From contig CM028327.1 in NCBI GenBank assembly GCA_016647705.1, positions 9,123,726-9,187,725 on the forward strand: a stretch of DNA of 64,000 nt, written 5' to 3'. The translations under genes and the position numbers were made by a program. Origin of the DNA: Eucommia ulmoides. Its lineage: Eukaryota; Streptophyta; Magnoliopsida; Garryales; Eucommiaceae. Every line of letters begins with the position of its first letter. Position 1 is the stretch's first letter. The notes beneath the pieces are model-generated. The model made no database searches. It saw nothing but the letters and a program-made list of their open reading frames with translations, and was not told where the DNA came from. Shown in pieces: positions 1 to 10,619 of this stretch.

Positions 1-1721
1 ATCTCACAGAAAATCATATCAGCCATTGAAGGTACTCGTTTTAGTAATTTTTTACATTTGCCCATTTTCGGACTAAATCAATTTTGCAGGTTTTGAGAAA
101 ACACAAAACATGCAGGAATATTACAACCCCAAGCATCAAAGCACCTAGAAATTTGAAAAGACAAGAATCCAGTAGTGCAAGCCAAGGAGACCTTGATAAA
201 GGCATGTTAGGCCCTCCCATAAGTTGAAAAGTGAAATCTCGAAAGTCGAAAAAAAAAAAAAAAAAAGAGTTTCATCGAATCACCCAAGGCATGTCGGGCC
301 CTGAGTTGGAAAGTGAAGCCTCTAAATTCAAATGGAAGAAACTCCCGATACTGTTCTGATCCAAGTGCTATCAACCAAAGCGATTACGACCGAAAAAGGG
401 AAACAGAATTGCAAGTCGTCAAAGGTGACAAGTTTTTTAGACTAAATTTTTGTGTTGCATGTGTTTTTCTTGTCCACTTACAGGGATCTCAAAGGGACTA
501 GAAACATGAATCTCCCTATCACTAGGACCTATTTTTTTCCAGCCGACTCAAATTAAAAATTGTTATTGCTGAAATTCAAAAAAATCTCTAAATGAGCATC
601 CAGATATGCGTTTCTCTCTAAAAAGTACGACCGTTGAAGTGTCAATCCCAGCCATAGGCTGGGGCAGGCACATTTTATATATTTTGTCCCTTATTTCGCC
701 CCAGCCCCAAACTAGGGCAAATTATATGAAATTTGTCCATTTCTGCATCTAGGGAGTTTTGAACTTCGACTAGGGCACATTTTATATTTTTCCATTATTT
801 CATATTTGCCTCTCCATGATGACATTTCATATTGCATTCAACTTCTCCGTGATGGCTTTTTCATTTGTATTTTGCCTCTCCGTGATTTTTTTTTCAATTG
901 CATTATACCTCTCCATGATGGCTTTACATTTTGCATTATGCCTCTCTGTGATGGCATCTCATGTTGTATTCAATCTCTCTGTAACGGCATTTCATGTCGC
1001 ATTCAGCCTCTCCGCAATGGCTTTTCATTTGCATTATGTCTCTCCTTGATGACTTTACATTTTGCATTATGCATCTCCGTGATGGCATCTCATGTTGCAT
1101 TCAGCCTCTCCGTGATGGCTCATTTTATTATTGTCTCTCTGTGATGGCATTTTATGTTGCATTCAGTCTCTCCATGACGGTTTTTTATATTTTGCATCAG
1201 TTCTCCATAAGTGCCACTTTGTTTTTGTATTCCCTGCTTGCCCCACCTAGGACATATAGTGAACTACGCTAAACCTGATTCTCGACGTAATGTTAAGGTA
1301 CATAGGCAATCTATAAAGGTTCGGTCATCTGAGAGTTAACTCCAGCCGAAGGCTGGGGTACATTTTATATCCTTGATCTCTCATTTTTGCCCAGCTACAA
1401 GCTTGGGCATATTTTATACCTTTGGACCTTCTTTTGTCCCCCAGCCAAGAGGGTTGGGGTTTGAGTCATTTTCTATCACTCTAAATGATCTTTTAAATGG
1501 ACATTTGTTCGTCATGAGTATCGTCATGAGTCATTTTGTTATTACTCTAAACGATCTTCTAAATGGACACTTGTTCATCATGAATCGTCATGAGTCATTT
1601 TATTTTATTTGTTCTGTCATTGAAAAATGCACTTTAAAAAATCAGAAAATGGGATGTTCAAAATGACGTGATCCCTTATCTTTGTCAAGCAAGTGAAATT
1701 TGCATGACAAAAAATGGCAGC
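1..1721 (+). mobile_element. 3' internal region of a Tat/Ogre-like LTR retrotransposon
   Basis: No coding domain is readable here. The stretch leads directly into an LTR-like sequence at 1722 and ends in a purine-rich run just before it, as a polypurine tract would. It contains short hairpins of the type CCAGCC-ata-GGCTGG (647-664, 1342-1356, with weaker versions near 699 and 1389), mostly followed by CATTTTATA, plus a tandem repeat at about 806-1215. Long repeat-rich 3' untranslated regions are known in Tat/Ogre elements. The 5' part of the element would lie left of the window. The assignment rests mainly on the adjoining LTR. Confidence 0.5.
806..1215 (+). repeat. Imperfect tandem repeat, about 40-bp units
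   Basis: About ten degenerate units share the core CTCTCCGTGATGGCATTTCA followed by a TTGCATT block. Because no unit contains a stop in some frames, several overlapping open frames appear. These are a by-product of the repeat and not genes. The array lies in the presumed 3' untranslated region of the retrotransposon. Confidence 0.8.
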
Positions 1722-3795
1722 TGTAGACACGGCATTTTGACCGTCCCGCAAAAATTTTATGCTTTATTTTAAAATTTATTTTATTTTTATTTTCAAAAAA
1801 ATAAAAAAAATAAAGAAAAAAAAATGAAAAAAGAAAAAAAAATGAAAAAGAAAAGGTTTCCTTGTCAAAATGGGATTAGGTTTCCTTTTTCCTTTCCTTT
1901 TAGGTTTTGTTTATTTTTCCTCGTCGAATTGGGACTATGGTTTTTAGAATTTTTCACTCCACATCCTTCCTATAAATAAGACTTTCCTTCTCATAGTTTA
2001 GACACAAAAAAAATTAAGAGAGAAACCTTTCAGAGACATTCAGAAATTGAGAGAAAAAACCCTTTAGAAAGTGATTCTCATCGTAAACCCTTTTGAAAAG
2101 ATGTCTGCGAGAGAGAAAAAATCCAAGCATCGGGATTCTTGGCCTAGAACAGGTATGTTTTCTGATTTTTAATTCTTTTTTTTTTTTTTTTTCAGTTTTA
2201 TTTTATCCTCTCCGCAATCTAAATTCCTGTAAGTTTTATTTTTTTAATTGTCCGATGACTCGATGAAAAATGTTGGGATGAGGTTTTTCATTATCAATCT
2301 GAATCTTTGAGCGTTTAGATGAGGACACCCGCTATTTTTTTATTTATTTTATTTCTACAATTTTTTATTTTGTTTGTAATTCAAAAAAAAAAAAGTCGTC
2401 CGATGATCCGATGAAAACGCCGAAGTGGGTTTCTCGTGTTGAACTTAATCCCGAGAATTAGGTGAAGGATGTTTCATTGTTTATTTTCTGTATTTTTTTA
2501 AATTTTTTATTTTTTAGTTTTTAGTTTTGTTATCAAAACCCTAAAAATAAAAAATAAAAAATCCAAAAATAATAAAATCTCTGTTTGTAAGAATTAATCC
2601 TCACGAACTTTAAGGTGACTCTGACGATTCAATAAATCGTGGAAGAGTTTTCCGTGACTTCGTTTCTATTCCCCGACTCTAGTGGAATTTAGAAATGAAT
2701 GATTTTATGAAATCTTTTCCCTCGATAAATATTTCGTTGGATTTTATTTAAGTTTTTGAAAGATTAATTTCAACAAAATTATTTTCGCGAATCTCCCCTC
2801 AATTCTCTTATCCATAGAATTTGAGGGAATTTCAAAACGAGATTTCTTTAAATTAATCGGGCAAACTCAAAGTAGATTTTTTTTGCATCCACTTAGCATG
2901 TTTATTTCTTGTATCATTTAGACGGCATGTTTAGGATACTTTCACCACTTACACTTTTCATACATATAGTTTTTTTTTCCACGAATCCATACTACTTTTT
3001 CACATCTAGTCACGACACATGCACCACTTATATTTTTTGAATTAAATCATTGCTACGCATAATCACGATTAATTCACGTAGTGTTCCATATTCGATTCTC
3101 GTATTCATATCAGTTTGCATTGACATATTTAAATTAAATCATTTAGTTTTTTTTCTTAGTCACTTTTACATAAAAAATAAAATTCATTTAAATCTTAGTT
3201 TTGCATTCATATTTTCAATCTTATTCATTTATTTTAGTTTGTCTATTTAAATTAAAAAAGTCTCTTGGAAACAAACATAAAACTCCCCAGAGACCATCCT
3301 TATCGAATCCTTAATATTCAATAAGAGGTTATACCGAGAAAACATTTCAAAAAATTCAAAAATTTGTCCCACCTTATTTGTGAAAATACCAAAAAGATTT
3401 TATAAAAAAGAAATAATTTTAAAATAAAATAAAACACTCGGACTAAACTAATTAGACTTAATTGGACATAAGGTACCGTTTTCGGACGGGCGTTTTGGGG
3501 TGCCTAACAGCTTCCCCGAGAGTAACCGACCCCCGAGCCTTTAAATGAATCTTTGATTTGACCGTATTTTTTTGGAGTCAATTTTTTACTTAGGTCTTTT
3601 AAATTGTTTTCTAAAAATTCAGTGACCTAGCACACCATTTAAACCCAACGCTAGGTGGCGACTTTTATTTTTAAAATGGCCAAAATATATTTTTTTGAGA
3701 AAACCAGCGCTTCAAAAAAAAAAAAAAAACCTTTTCTTTAAGCTAATTATTTATTATTTAATATTCTTTTCCTTTTGGAAAATCGGGGCACGTCA
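1722..3795 (+). mobile_element. LTR of a Ty3-gypsy (Tat/Ogre-type) retrotransposon
   Basis: The segment starts TGTAGACACGGCATTTTGAC and ends GGGGCACGTCA, with TG...CA termini and a length near 2.07 kb. Near its 3' end are the phrases GGGGTGCCTAACAGCTTCCC, AACCGACCCCCGAGCC and GGTGGCGACTTTTA, which I associate with LTRs of the Tat/Ogre group. No primer-binding site follows the 3' end, so this is a 3' LTR or a solo LTR. No 5-bp target duplication matches across it, which favours a 3' LTR whose partner lies outside the window. Confidence 0.65.
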
Positions 3796-3802
3796 TAGTG
3801 TT

Positions 3803-4310
3803 TAGGAAAAATAGCGAAATCGGATTTTTTTGATGTAATATAGCCTATGAAAATTTTACAATTTTAAGTTTTTGATCAATAGCTTTTTTTTCTCCCTCAT
3901 ATGATTTTTTTTGTTTTTGTTTTTGTTTATTTTGGTAGAGAATCAGGTTGTTTTTGTGTCTTAACCTTAAAAAAAATCACGATTTGGAGAGTTTAAAAAA
4001 AAATAGAGAAATTGGATTTTTTCGAAGTGTTATAACCTTTGAAAATTTCATGACTTTTGGTTTTTGATCAATTGCTTTTGTTCCTCCCTCAAATGATGTT
4101 TTTGTTGTGTTGGTAGACAAATCAAGAGTTTTTTGTGAGTGTTAGCCTGCAAAAATTTTACGATTTGGAGAATTTCTAAAAATAGCAAAATCAAGTATTT
4201 CGGTGTGCTAAAATTTCAAGATTTTGAGTTTTTAATCATTTGCTTCTGTTTCTCCCTCAAATGATGTTTTTGTGTTATTGGTAGAGAAATTAGGAGTTTA
4301 TTTTACTTCT
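3803..4310 (+). repeat. Tandem repeat, about 180-190-bp units, 2.7 copies
   Basis: Three diverged copies begin at about 3811, 4003 and 4181 with AATAG(C/A)GAAAT-like starts. They continue through a TTTTTGATCAATTGCTTTTG-like block and a CTCCCTCAAATGATGTTTTT-like block, and end in GGTAGAGAAATCAGG-like sequence. The unit length is satellite-like. No coding content is visible. Confidence 0.7.
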
Positions 4311-4572
4311 TATTTTCTCCATCAAATTTCAGCGAAAAAAAAAAAAAAAAAGACAAAGAAGAAGGGTAAATTTGTCTTTTCGCCATTCTTCTCCTCTTTA
4401 TTCCCATGTCAAGTCTAGTTTGGGTTGTGTATAAGGGTAAATTTATCATTTCACAATATTTTATTAATTATTTGATCACTGCACTTAACTTTGAGCCACA
4501 GGAAGTTAATAAATTGCAATTCAATCAAAATTGAAAAAAGTCAAAGTTTCATTAACCCTTTAATTTATTTTA

Positions 4573-4794
4573 GGGTTAATAGCATTTTACCCTCTATAGT
4601 TTGGTCGATTTGTACTTTACCCTCCTGTGGTTTGAAAATCAACACTTATCCCTCCTATGGTTAGATTTTCAAACCACTTACCCTTGATATAGAGGGATAA
4701 GTGCACTTAAATCAAGACCATAGGGGGATAAATGCTAACACAGGGAGTAAATGCAAATCAGCTAAACCACAAGGGGATAAAGTACTATTAACCC
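4573..4794. mobile_element. MULE-type MITE with perfect 9-bp target duplication
   Basis: The ends form inverted repeats: GGGTTAATAGCATTTTACCC on the left and, on the reverse complement of the right, GGGTTAATAGTACTTTATCC. The element is flanked by the identical 9-mer TTTATTTTA (4564-4572 and 4795-4803). A 9-bp duplication is diagnostic of Mutator-like transposition. It is 222 bp long and non-coding, close to the 3' end of the CASP-like gene. Confidence 0.88.
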
Positions 4795-4934
4795 TTTATT
4801 TTATAATCACCTTTTATTAATCTCCTAAAAAAAAACTATTACATTTACTATTTTATTTATATTAATTTATTTTATTACAAATCACATTGAATATATACAT
4901 ATATAGGATATACTAGGCATTACACAATGAAAAA

Positions 4935-5000
4935 AATACAAACAACAACTAAGCCTATATCCCATTTATATAGGGTCGACTACATAAATCTATCCAAACA
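4935..5000 (-). mobile_element. Short RTE-LINE 3' tail remnant
   Basis: The sequence ACAAACAACAACTAAGCC followed by an AGGGTCGACTACAT-like block matches the copy at 53985-54240, where the C-terminal coding part of an RTE-type LINE is readable. The LINE would run on the minus strand. Only the tail is present here, just 3' of the CASP-like stop codon, so it may lie in that gene's 3' untranslated region. Confidence 0.5.
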
Positions 5001-5037
5001 TCCCCTAATTCAACCAGAGAGGGAGAGGGAGAGATTT

Positions 5038-6270
5038 TTACTTTGGAATCTTACGGGAGAGGGTATAAACAGAGAGCAAAACAAGGAAAACCAATAAAAC
5101 AGAAGCTAAAAGCGAGACTACTATGGAACCGGCCAAGTGTTGACAGAACTTATCGAAGTTGTCGCAAACCTGAAGCCAACCAGTATGAGAATTACCCTTT
5201 AGGCCTATGTAACCAACTCCGCCTGCTGCTCCTGCGGCCGCTGCTACAATCCCCAAAATCAACTGTTTTGTCACAAGAATTAGAGATTAGTATTAGGATC
5301 GGTCTTGAGAAATCAGAAATTCTATACCTCTGTAGTATTTTTATCATTACTTATTCCCATAGTTTAGGTTTAAGTGCAACACGTTAAATTTTTATTAACA
5401 TTAAATAATATATTAATTTTAAATTTTTGAAATTTGACTTTTAACTTAAAATATAATTGTTACATAGTGTAAGTGTTTACGAAAATACTACAGGAACGTA
5501 AAGTACAATTCGGTCAAATAATAGGGGGCAAAGTTCCATTAACTAAAAAAATTAGGACTTACCACATCGAAAAATACAAAATGGGGCAAAAATTTTGTTG
5601 AGAAACCCGGTTTTAGGAGATTGAAAATGGATAAGAGTGTCGTAACGATGCTGTGAAAGCAGGCAACGGATAGCGCCACCACAAAGTATCTGCATAAAAA
5701 GATGCTTTTTAGAATATATTTTTTTTGTTAAATCCAAAATTTTATATTACATAGAGGTTGTTAATTTTTCTGCTGGAAATTAATAAATAAATAAATCTTA
5801 GATCGTTTAGTTTAGGCCTTGGAGATCCCAAAATTGAGACTATATATTTTGAAATATTTGAAATCGTGTTTTTGTTTTACTCCGAGATTTTTAAAACAAA
5901 ATTTAGGGGGGAAAAAAAGGAGTTGTTCTCAAATTTTTTTAAGTGCCTTTGTGCACTTATTTACCTTTTTCGAGTATTTAAAAAAAAAAACTTACACAAA
6001 AGCCGGGGAATTAGTAAATTTTGCATAAACGATCCTCATCGGAAATAGAGGAGGAATCGGCAACCTAACCGCCATCCCTTGCTTACTAGTCACCATCACC
6101 AAAACCGCCACCAATGTTGAAGCAAACAATAACACCCTCAAAACCACATCACCCACCACAAAGTAGTCCCTTTGAGGGACACCCACCGGAGAATCCTTGG
6201 ATTCTGGTGGCTGAGCCGCCTCCTTTGCCGCCAACGGTGGAGCACTACCTTTTTCTGCTTCACTTGCCAT
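5038..6270 (-). CDS. CASPL: CASP-like (CASPL1-type) four-helix membrane protein
   Basis: Three exons on the minus strand: 6270-5996, 5689-5563 and 5262-5038, joined in phases 2 and 0 with GT-AG borders, giving 208 aa. The middle exon is too short to stand out as an open frame and was found by splice logic. Four hydrophobic segments lie near residues 41-60, 92-113, 126-150 and 179-200. The Arg in helix 1 (R45) and Asp in helix 3 (D133) conserved in CASP/MARVEL proteins are present, as is the family motif GYIGLKGNSH at 151-160. CASPs form membrane scaffolds that guide local wall deposition; CASPL members sit in the plasma membrane with varied roles. The start at 6270 gives the usual short cytosolic N-terminus; an upstream in-frame ATG would add residues translated from a TA repeat. 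Intron 2 carries a degenerate MULE-type MITE. Confidence 0.93.
5323..5543. mobile_element. Degenerate MULE-type MITE in CASP-like intron 2
   Basis: The right end reads GGGGGCAAAGTTCCATTAACT, with an internal CGTAAAGTACAATTCGGTC block. The left part carries the inverted CTGTAGTATTTTTATCA block. These are the internal and terminal words of the same family as 6683-7080. The left terminus has decayed, so the border is approximate. Confidence 0.55.
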
Positions 6271-6320
6271 GGATAAAATTCTATTTGTTTGAATAGTTTT
6301 AGGTGGAAACAAATAATACA

Positions 6321-6340
6321 TATATATATATATATATATA
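6321..6340 (-). promoter_or_regulatory. TA-repeat with possible TATA box of the CASP-like gene
   Basis: A pure (TA)10 run lies 51-70 bp upstream of the start codon of the minus-strand CASP-like gene. It can act as a TATA element, but a plain microsatellite is equally possible. Confidence 0.35.
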
Positions 6341-6682
6341 GGGAGAGTTTGGGATTGAATTGCCAACATGCCAAGTGAAGATTTTTTAAATTTTTGTGAT
6401 GATTTGATGAGTCTTTTGTTAATACATAAAGATTGTCTTTTTCAAAGAGTTTGTGTGGGACATTAATTTGGCTAAGATTTGTTCAATTTTAACATTTTTC
6501 GTATGTGGATGATATTTTCTTAGATTAATATTAGTATCATAAAAAAAAATTGAAAATAAGTTATTTATTATTATTATTATTATTATTTTTGAATTAGTTT
6601 GCAATCCTTTAGTTAAATCAACTAACTGTTTAATTATTTAGTTAATATTAACGAATTGTCAAATTCATATAATTAATATCTA

Positions 6683-7080
6683 TCAAGGGCACTTTATCCT
6701 GTTGTAGTTTGATCGAATTGCACTTTATATTCCTGACGTATTTTTATAAGCATTTACTCTCCCTATGGTTCAAATTAAAATGCAACGGTTATATTTTTCG
6801 TTAAAATTAACGGTCAGATCTGAAAAGGTCAAAAAGACATTTATACCTCGGGTCAAGACAGGTCGAGTTGAGTAATATCCATTTACTCTTTGTTTTTTTT
6901 CTCTTTTTATTCTCATGGGCCAAGTCAGATATAAGGGTAAATTCATCATTTCACAAAATTCTGTTAATTCCTTAGACGTTGAACTTAAGTCTAAACCACA
7001 TTAGGGTAAATACTGACGAAAATACTACATGAATAAAAAGTACAATTCGGTAAAATTACAGGGCAAAGTGTAATTAGCCC
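6683..7080. mobile_element. MULE-type MITE, about 400 bp
   Basis: Inverted terminal words are GGGCACTTTATCCTGTTGTA on the left and GGCAAAGTGTAATTAGCCC on the right. Flanks are TAATATCTA (6674-6682) and TAATATCGA (7081-7089), a 9-bp duplication with one mismatch. The first few bases of the left end are altered. It lies about 400 bp upstream of the CASP-like start. Confidence 0.75.
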
Positions 7081-7566
7081 TAATATCGACTAAAGAATAA
7101 ATTAAAAATGACTAGAAATAAATTAATTTAAAATTGTAAAAATAAAGTGAAAGACAAATAGATATACAACTATATTATAAAATATTAAGTAATATTTTTT
7201 TGTGAATATATATTCATATTATCTTGAACCATTAGTTAAGATTTGTGGTGTATAAATAATCAAATCAATTTTTATGATGTTTATAAGAAAACTATAAAGT
7301 GTGCTTGTCCATTGTTTTGTTTCTTTTGATTTGAAGTCCAAAATAGTTGAAAGGAATAAAAAATGTATCGATCTATTCAAAATTACGTTACTGCCCCTTG
7401 ATTTGGATTGACAATTCTTAGGAGTCCATGTATTTAATTGTCTTTTCACAATTGAAGAAAGTGGATGAACAATTGTGTTTTAGAAATGGGTGATTGAAGA
7501 GCAAGGGAAAATGGAAATTTATTTCATATATTTATATTTATTATTTTTTAGCATAATAAATTTTTA

Positions 7567-7954
7567 GGGTTAATGACAATTTATTTTCTTGTAGTTTGAC
7601 TAAATTGCATTTTATCCCTGTAGTATTTTTATAAGCATTTATATTCGAACTGAAGTCTAATGGTCAAATAATTAACAGAATTCCGTGAAATAACAAAAAA
7701 AATCTTATATTAAAACGGCAAAGAAAAAGAGCAAAGTGATTTATCCGTCCCGAATCGACCATGGAGTATATATATCAATTAATGTTAAATGATTTATTAA
7801 TTTTAGTTTTTTAAAGTTTGATCGTTAAGGTTAACAAAAAACATAATTGTTACATTTTGGTCTGAACCACAACGAGTAGGTGCTTACGAAAATGGCACAG
7901 GGACATAAAGTGTAATTTAGTCAAACTACAGGGGACAAAGTGTAATTAATCCTT
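7567..7954. mobile_element. MULE-type MITE, about 390 bp
   Basis: Left end GGGTTAATGACAATTTATTT, right end GGGGACAAAGTGTAATTAAT. Internal words CTGTAGTATTTTTATAAGCA and its inverted partner match the 6683-7080 copy. No clean target duplication could be read. Confidence 0.7.
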
Positions 7955-8239
7955 TTTATAATGGGTTTGTTTGGTTTGTGCAAATGTGTTTTTTTTTGGA
8001 ATTAAAATTATTTAATAGGGTTAATTACACTTTACCCCATGTGGTTTGGCCTATTTGCACTTTACCCCATGTGGTTCAAACGTCGCCACTTACCCCCCAT
8101 GTGGTTTGTGGACCTTAGCGCAACGCTAACTCTATTGACAGAAAACGTGAAATGTCGATTTTGCCCTTCCATAATTATTCACAATTATTAGGGTGTAAAA
8201 TATAATAAACGCTTAGCTCTTCCCATTTCTCTCACCCAC

Positions 8240-9210
8240 CCAAAAAGTAAAACCTATCTCTCTCTCCTCCGTTCTCTTCATTTGGCTCTTTGGCGATAAA
8301 CCACCACCTCCACCTACTCGTCTCCTACCGGAGATTCATAGCTCAGGTGACGAACCAAAGCACCGACTCGATTGTCGCCCTTGCCTCATCGACGGAGCAA
8401 GAATTCGCCGCCCAATTACGAACCAAGCTGAATTGATTTACAAGAGACTACTATTGTTGGGACGCCAAGACGGCTGTGTTACTCGAATCTGGTTGCGATG
8501 GTCGACAGTTGGTTGAATCTGGGCGAATCTGGTCATCGTAAGTCGGATCTGGACGGCGGTGGCCGAACCTGCATCGTCTCTACTGGTTCGTCTCTCTCAC
8601 GCGCGATCATCCTCTTTCGGTGAGTAGTTAGGGCTTCGATTTGGCTTCGAATGCTTAGGGATTTCATGAATCCCATAGTCTTGTTTATATTCTGCAATTT
8701 TTTGTTCCCAAATTTGTTTGTTGAGATCCCTATTTCGATTTTGAAATCGAAGGATTTCGAAATCGAGAGCCAAACCCTCATCATTGTAATGCAAGCAGAC
8801 AATGAAGATGAGGACGGCGACGAACACGGTCGAAATCGAAACCCTATTTCGATTTCGAAATTAAAATCGAAATAGGGTATCGATTTCGAAATCGAAACCA
8901 AAGAAGACGACGCGGACGAACAAACGCCATTGATGCAAACAAAGAAGACGAAGAAGAGGATGCCATTGATGGATGAGGACGACGACGAACCAGGCGAACG
9001 AACGACGGAGGATGACAGAGGACGCGGAAGATGGCGACAAACAATGCCATTATTGTTATTTGGTTGGATTTCGACCCATTTTTTAGGACATTATTGTCAA
9101 ATTTCTAGGTCGAATTTAGCTAGAATTTATTGGGAGGAAGAAAACCCAAAAAAACCAAGAAACTTGTTAATTTTTATTTTATTTTTATTTTTTGGTTATT
9201 GATCTGATGA
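8240..9210 (+). other. Coding-like GC-rich segment inside the 6.0-kb MULE
   Basis: A CT-rich leader is followed by mixed-frame sequence rich in CpG and in GAC/GAA-type codons (8330-9050). Open frames on both strands are short (up to 122 codons) and repetitive, with several inverted copies of a TTTCGATTTCGAAATCG-like word around 8735-8905. It looks like a captured and decayed 5' untranslated region plus first exon. No product can be named. Confidence 0.3.
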
Positions 9211-9229
9211 ATGCAAATTCAAGAATTAT

Positions 9230-10170
9230 TAGGGCCCGTTTGGGTTTTCATTGAATTCATTAATTGTTCCATTTTATAGTTTGGCGGTGTTTGATTTCAT
9301 GGAATTAAACCTTTAGATATGATGTAAAAATCTTTAAAAAAATGTCAATTCAATTTCAACACTTGAATCATGTGCCACGTTAATTTATGAATTGTGAATT
9401 GATATTTTATTTTGGTTTTTATTGTAAAATGTTAAATGAATGTCTGTTACAACTCTACTGGCGTTTGTTGGTGTTTTATTCTCAAATTTCTGTTTCTAGT
9501 ATAGTGATGTTTACAATTTTTAATTTGAAGTATTTTAATGGGATATGTATTACAATGGTATATTATGGTGAAATGTAATTTTTTACATTTTGATATATTA
9601 ACAATTAAAATTTAAAAATATTTCAAGAAATAAGAACTGTAACTCTAAATTAAGTATTCTGGGTATGGAAATAAATTACATTATCACCTCTCAATTTATG
9701 TTTTAATTTTGAATTAATCACCAGAATTTTCATTTAGTTATTCTTGTATTCGAATTCAATAAATTGACCCTTGACTTTATTTACAAATGTATTCAGTGCT
9801 AAAAATGGATTTTTAATAAATAAGTTATATTAATTAAAAGGCATGAAAATCAATAAATATTTGAATAAAAAAATATAAGATTTAAATAATCAAATAAAAT
9901 TAAGAATTTTTTAATTAGACACCCATTTTCACACTTGATATTTGTATGGGCCCCAAATAATAAGCTCAAACAATTTAAAACCCAAGTAATTATTTTCATT
10001 TTGAGAAAACCCCATCTTTTTCATCTCAAGAACACATGCGCGACTTGGAGAGCTCTTGCTTGTAGTTATTTTTGGAAAACACCATCAATGGTAAACAAGG
10101 TAAAAATCAAGCATTAATTCATTCAAAATCTGAAAATGGAAGAGATCGAACGATCTATTCCCATCTCTCA
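9230..10170. other. AT-rich interior of the 6.0-kb MULE, no gene seen
   Basis: It begins with AGGGCCCGTTTGGG, a word often seen at ends of small plant DNA transposons, but no matching inverted end was found. Nothing else could be recognised in the rest. Confidence 0.3.
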
Positions 10171-10172
10171 TG

Positions 10173-10586
10173 TCATAAGTAGCAAAGAATAGACAACGAA
10201 GCCCTAAATTGCGAATCCCATCTCCACGCCGGCGGAACGTAAAAACGGCAACGAATTGGATATTTGTGACCTTGCCCGTTCGTACAGGCGATTAAGGCAT
10301 GAAGATTGAGGCATGAGGACAGGGCATAAAGCGGTCTGATGGCTAGTGTGAGGCACAAAAATGGAGTGGATAGAGGAGATGATCTCGGCCTGCGACGATA
10401 GCGGTGCTCATGGATTGAGGAGAGGAAAGGCGACAATGGTAGTGAGAAAAGGTGACGCAGGCCGGGGATCGATGATGTGTAAGGGATTTCGACCACGAGG
10501 ATAAATGGTGATGAGGGGTCGATTTGCAGAATGAGAAGAGAGAGAAGAAAGGAGTATTGACACTTGCACCCCAAAAGTTTGACCAT
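10173..10586 (-). other. Unassigned 137-codon open frame inside the 6.0-kb MULE
   Basis: The frame is moderately GC-rich, begins with a Leu-rich stretch and continues with an Arg/Ser/Pro-rich part. No motif was recognised. Given its place inside a non-autonomous MULE it is most likely a captured fragment or chance frame, not a gene. Confidence 0.2.
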
Positions 10587-10619
10587 TATTTCAATTTTAT
10601 TCCTAGATTTTGTTGATTA

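Noticed and set aside
806..1272. Four overlapping open frames of 77-112 codons
   Set aside because: All are produced by the same 40-bp tandem repeat, with Cys/Phe/Leu-rich products that change with frame. No domain and no splice context.
5552..5737. 61-codon minus-strand frame
   Set aside because: Wrong frame over the true second exon of the CASP-like gene. The adjacent frame between splice sites gives the family sequence.
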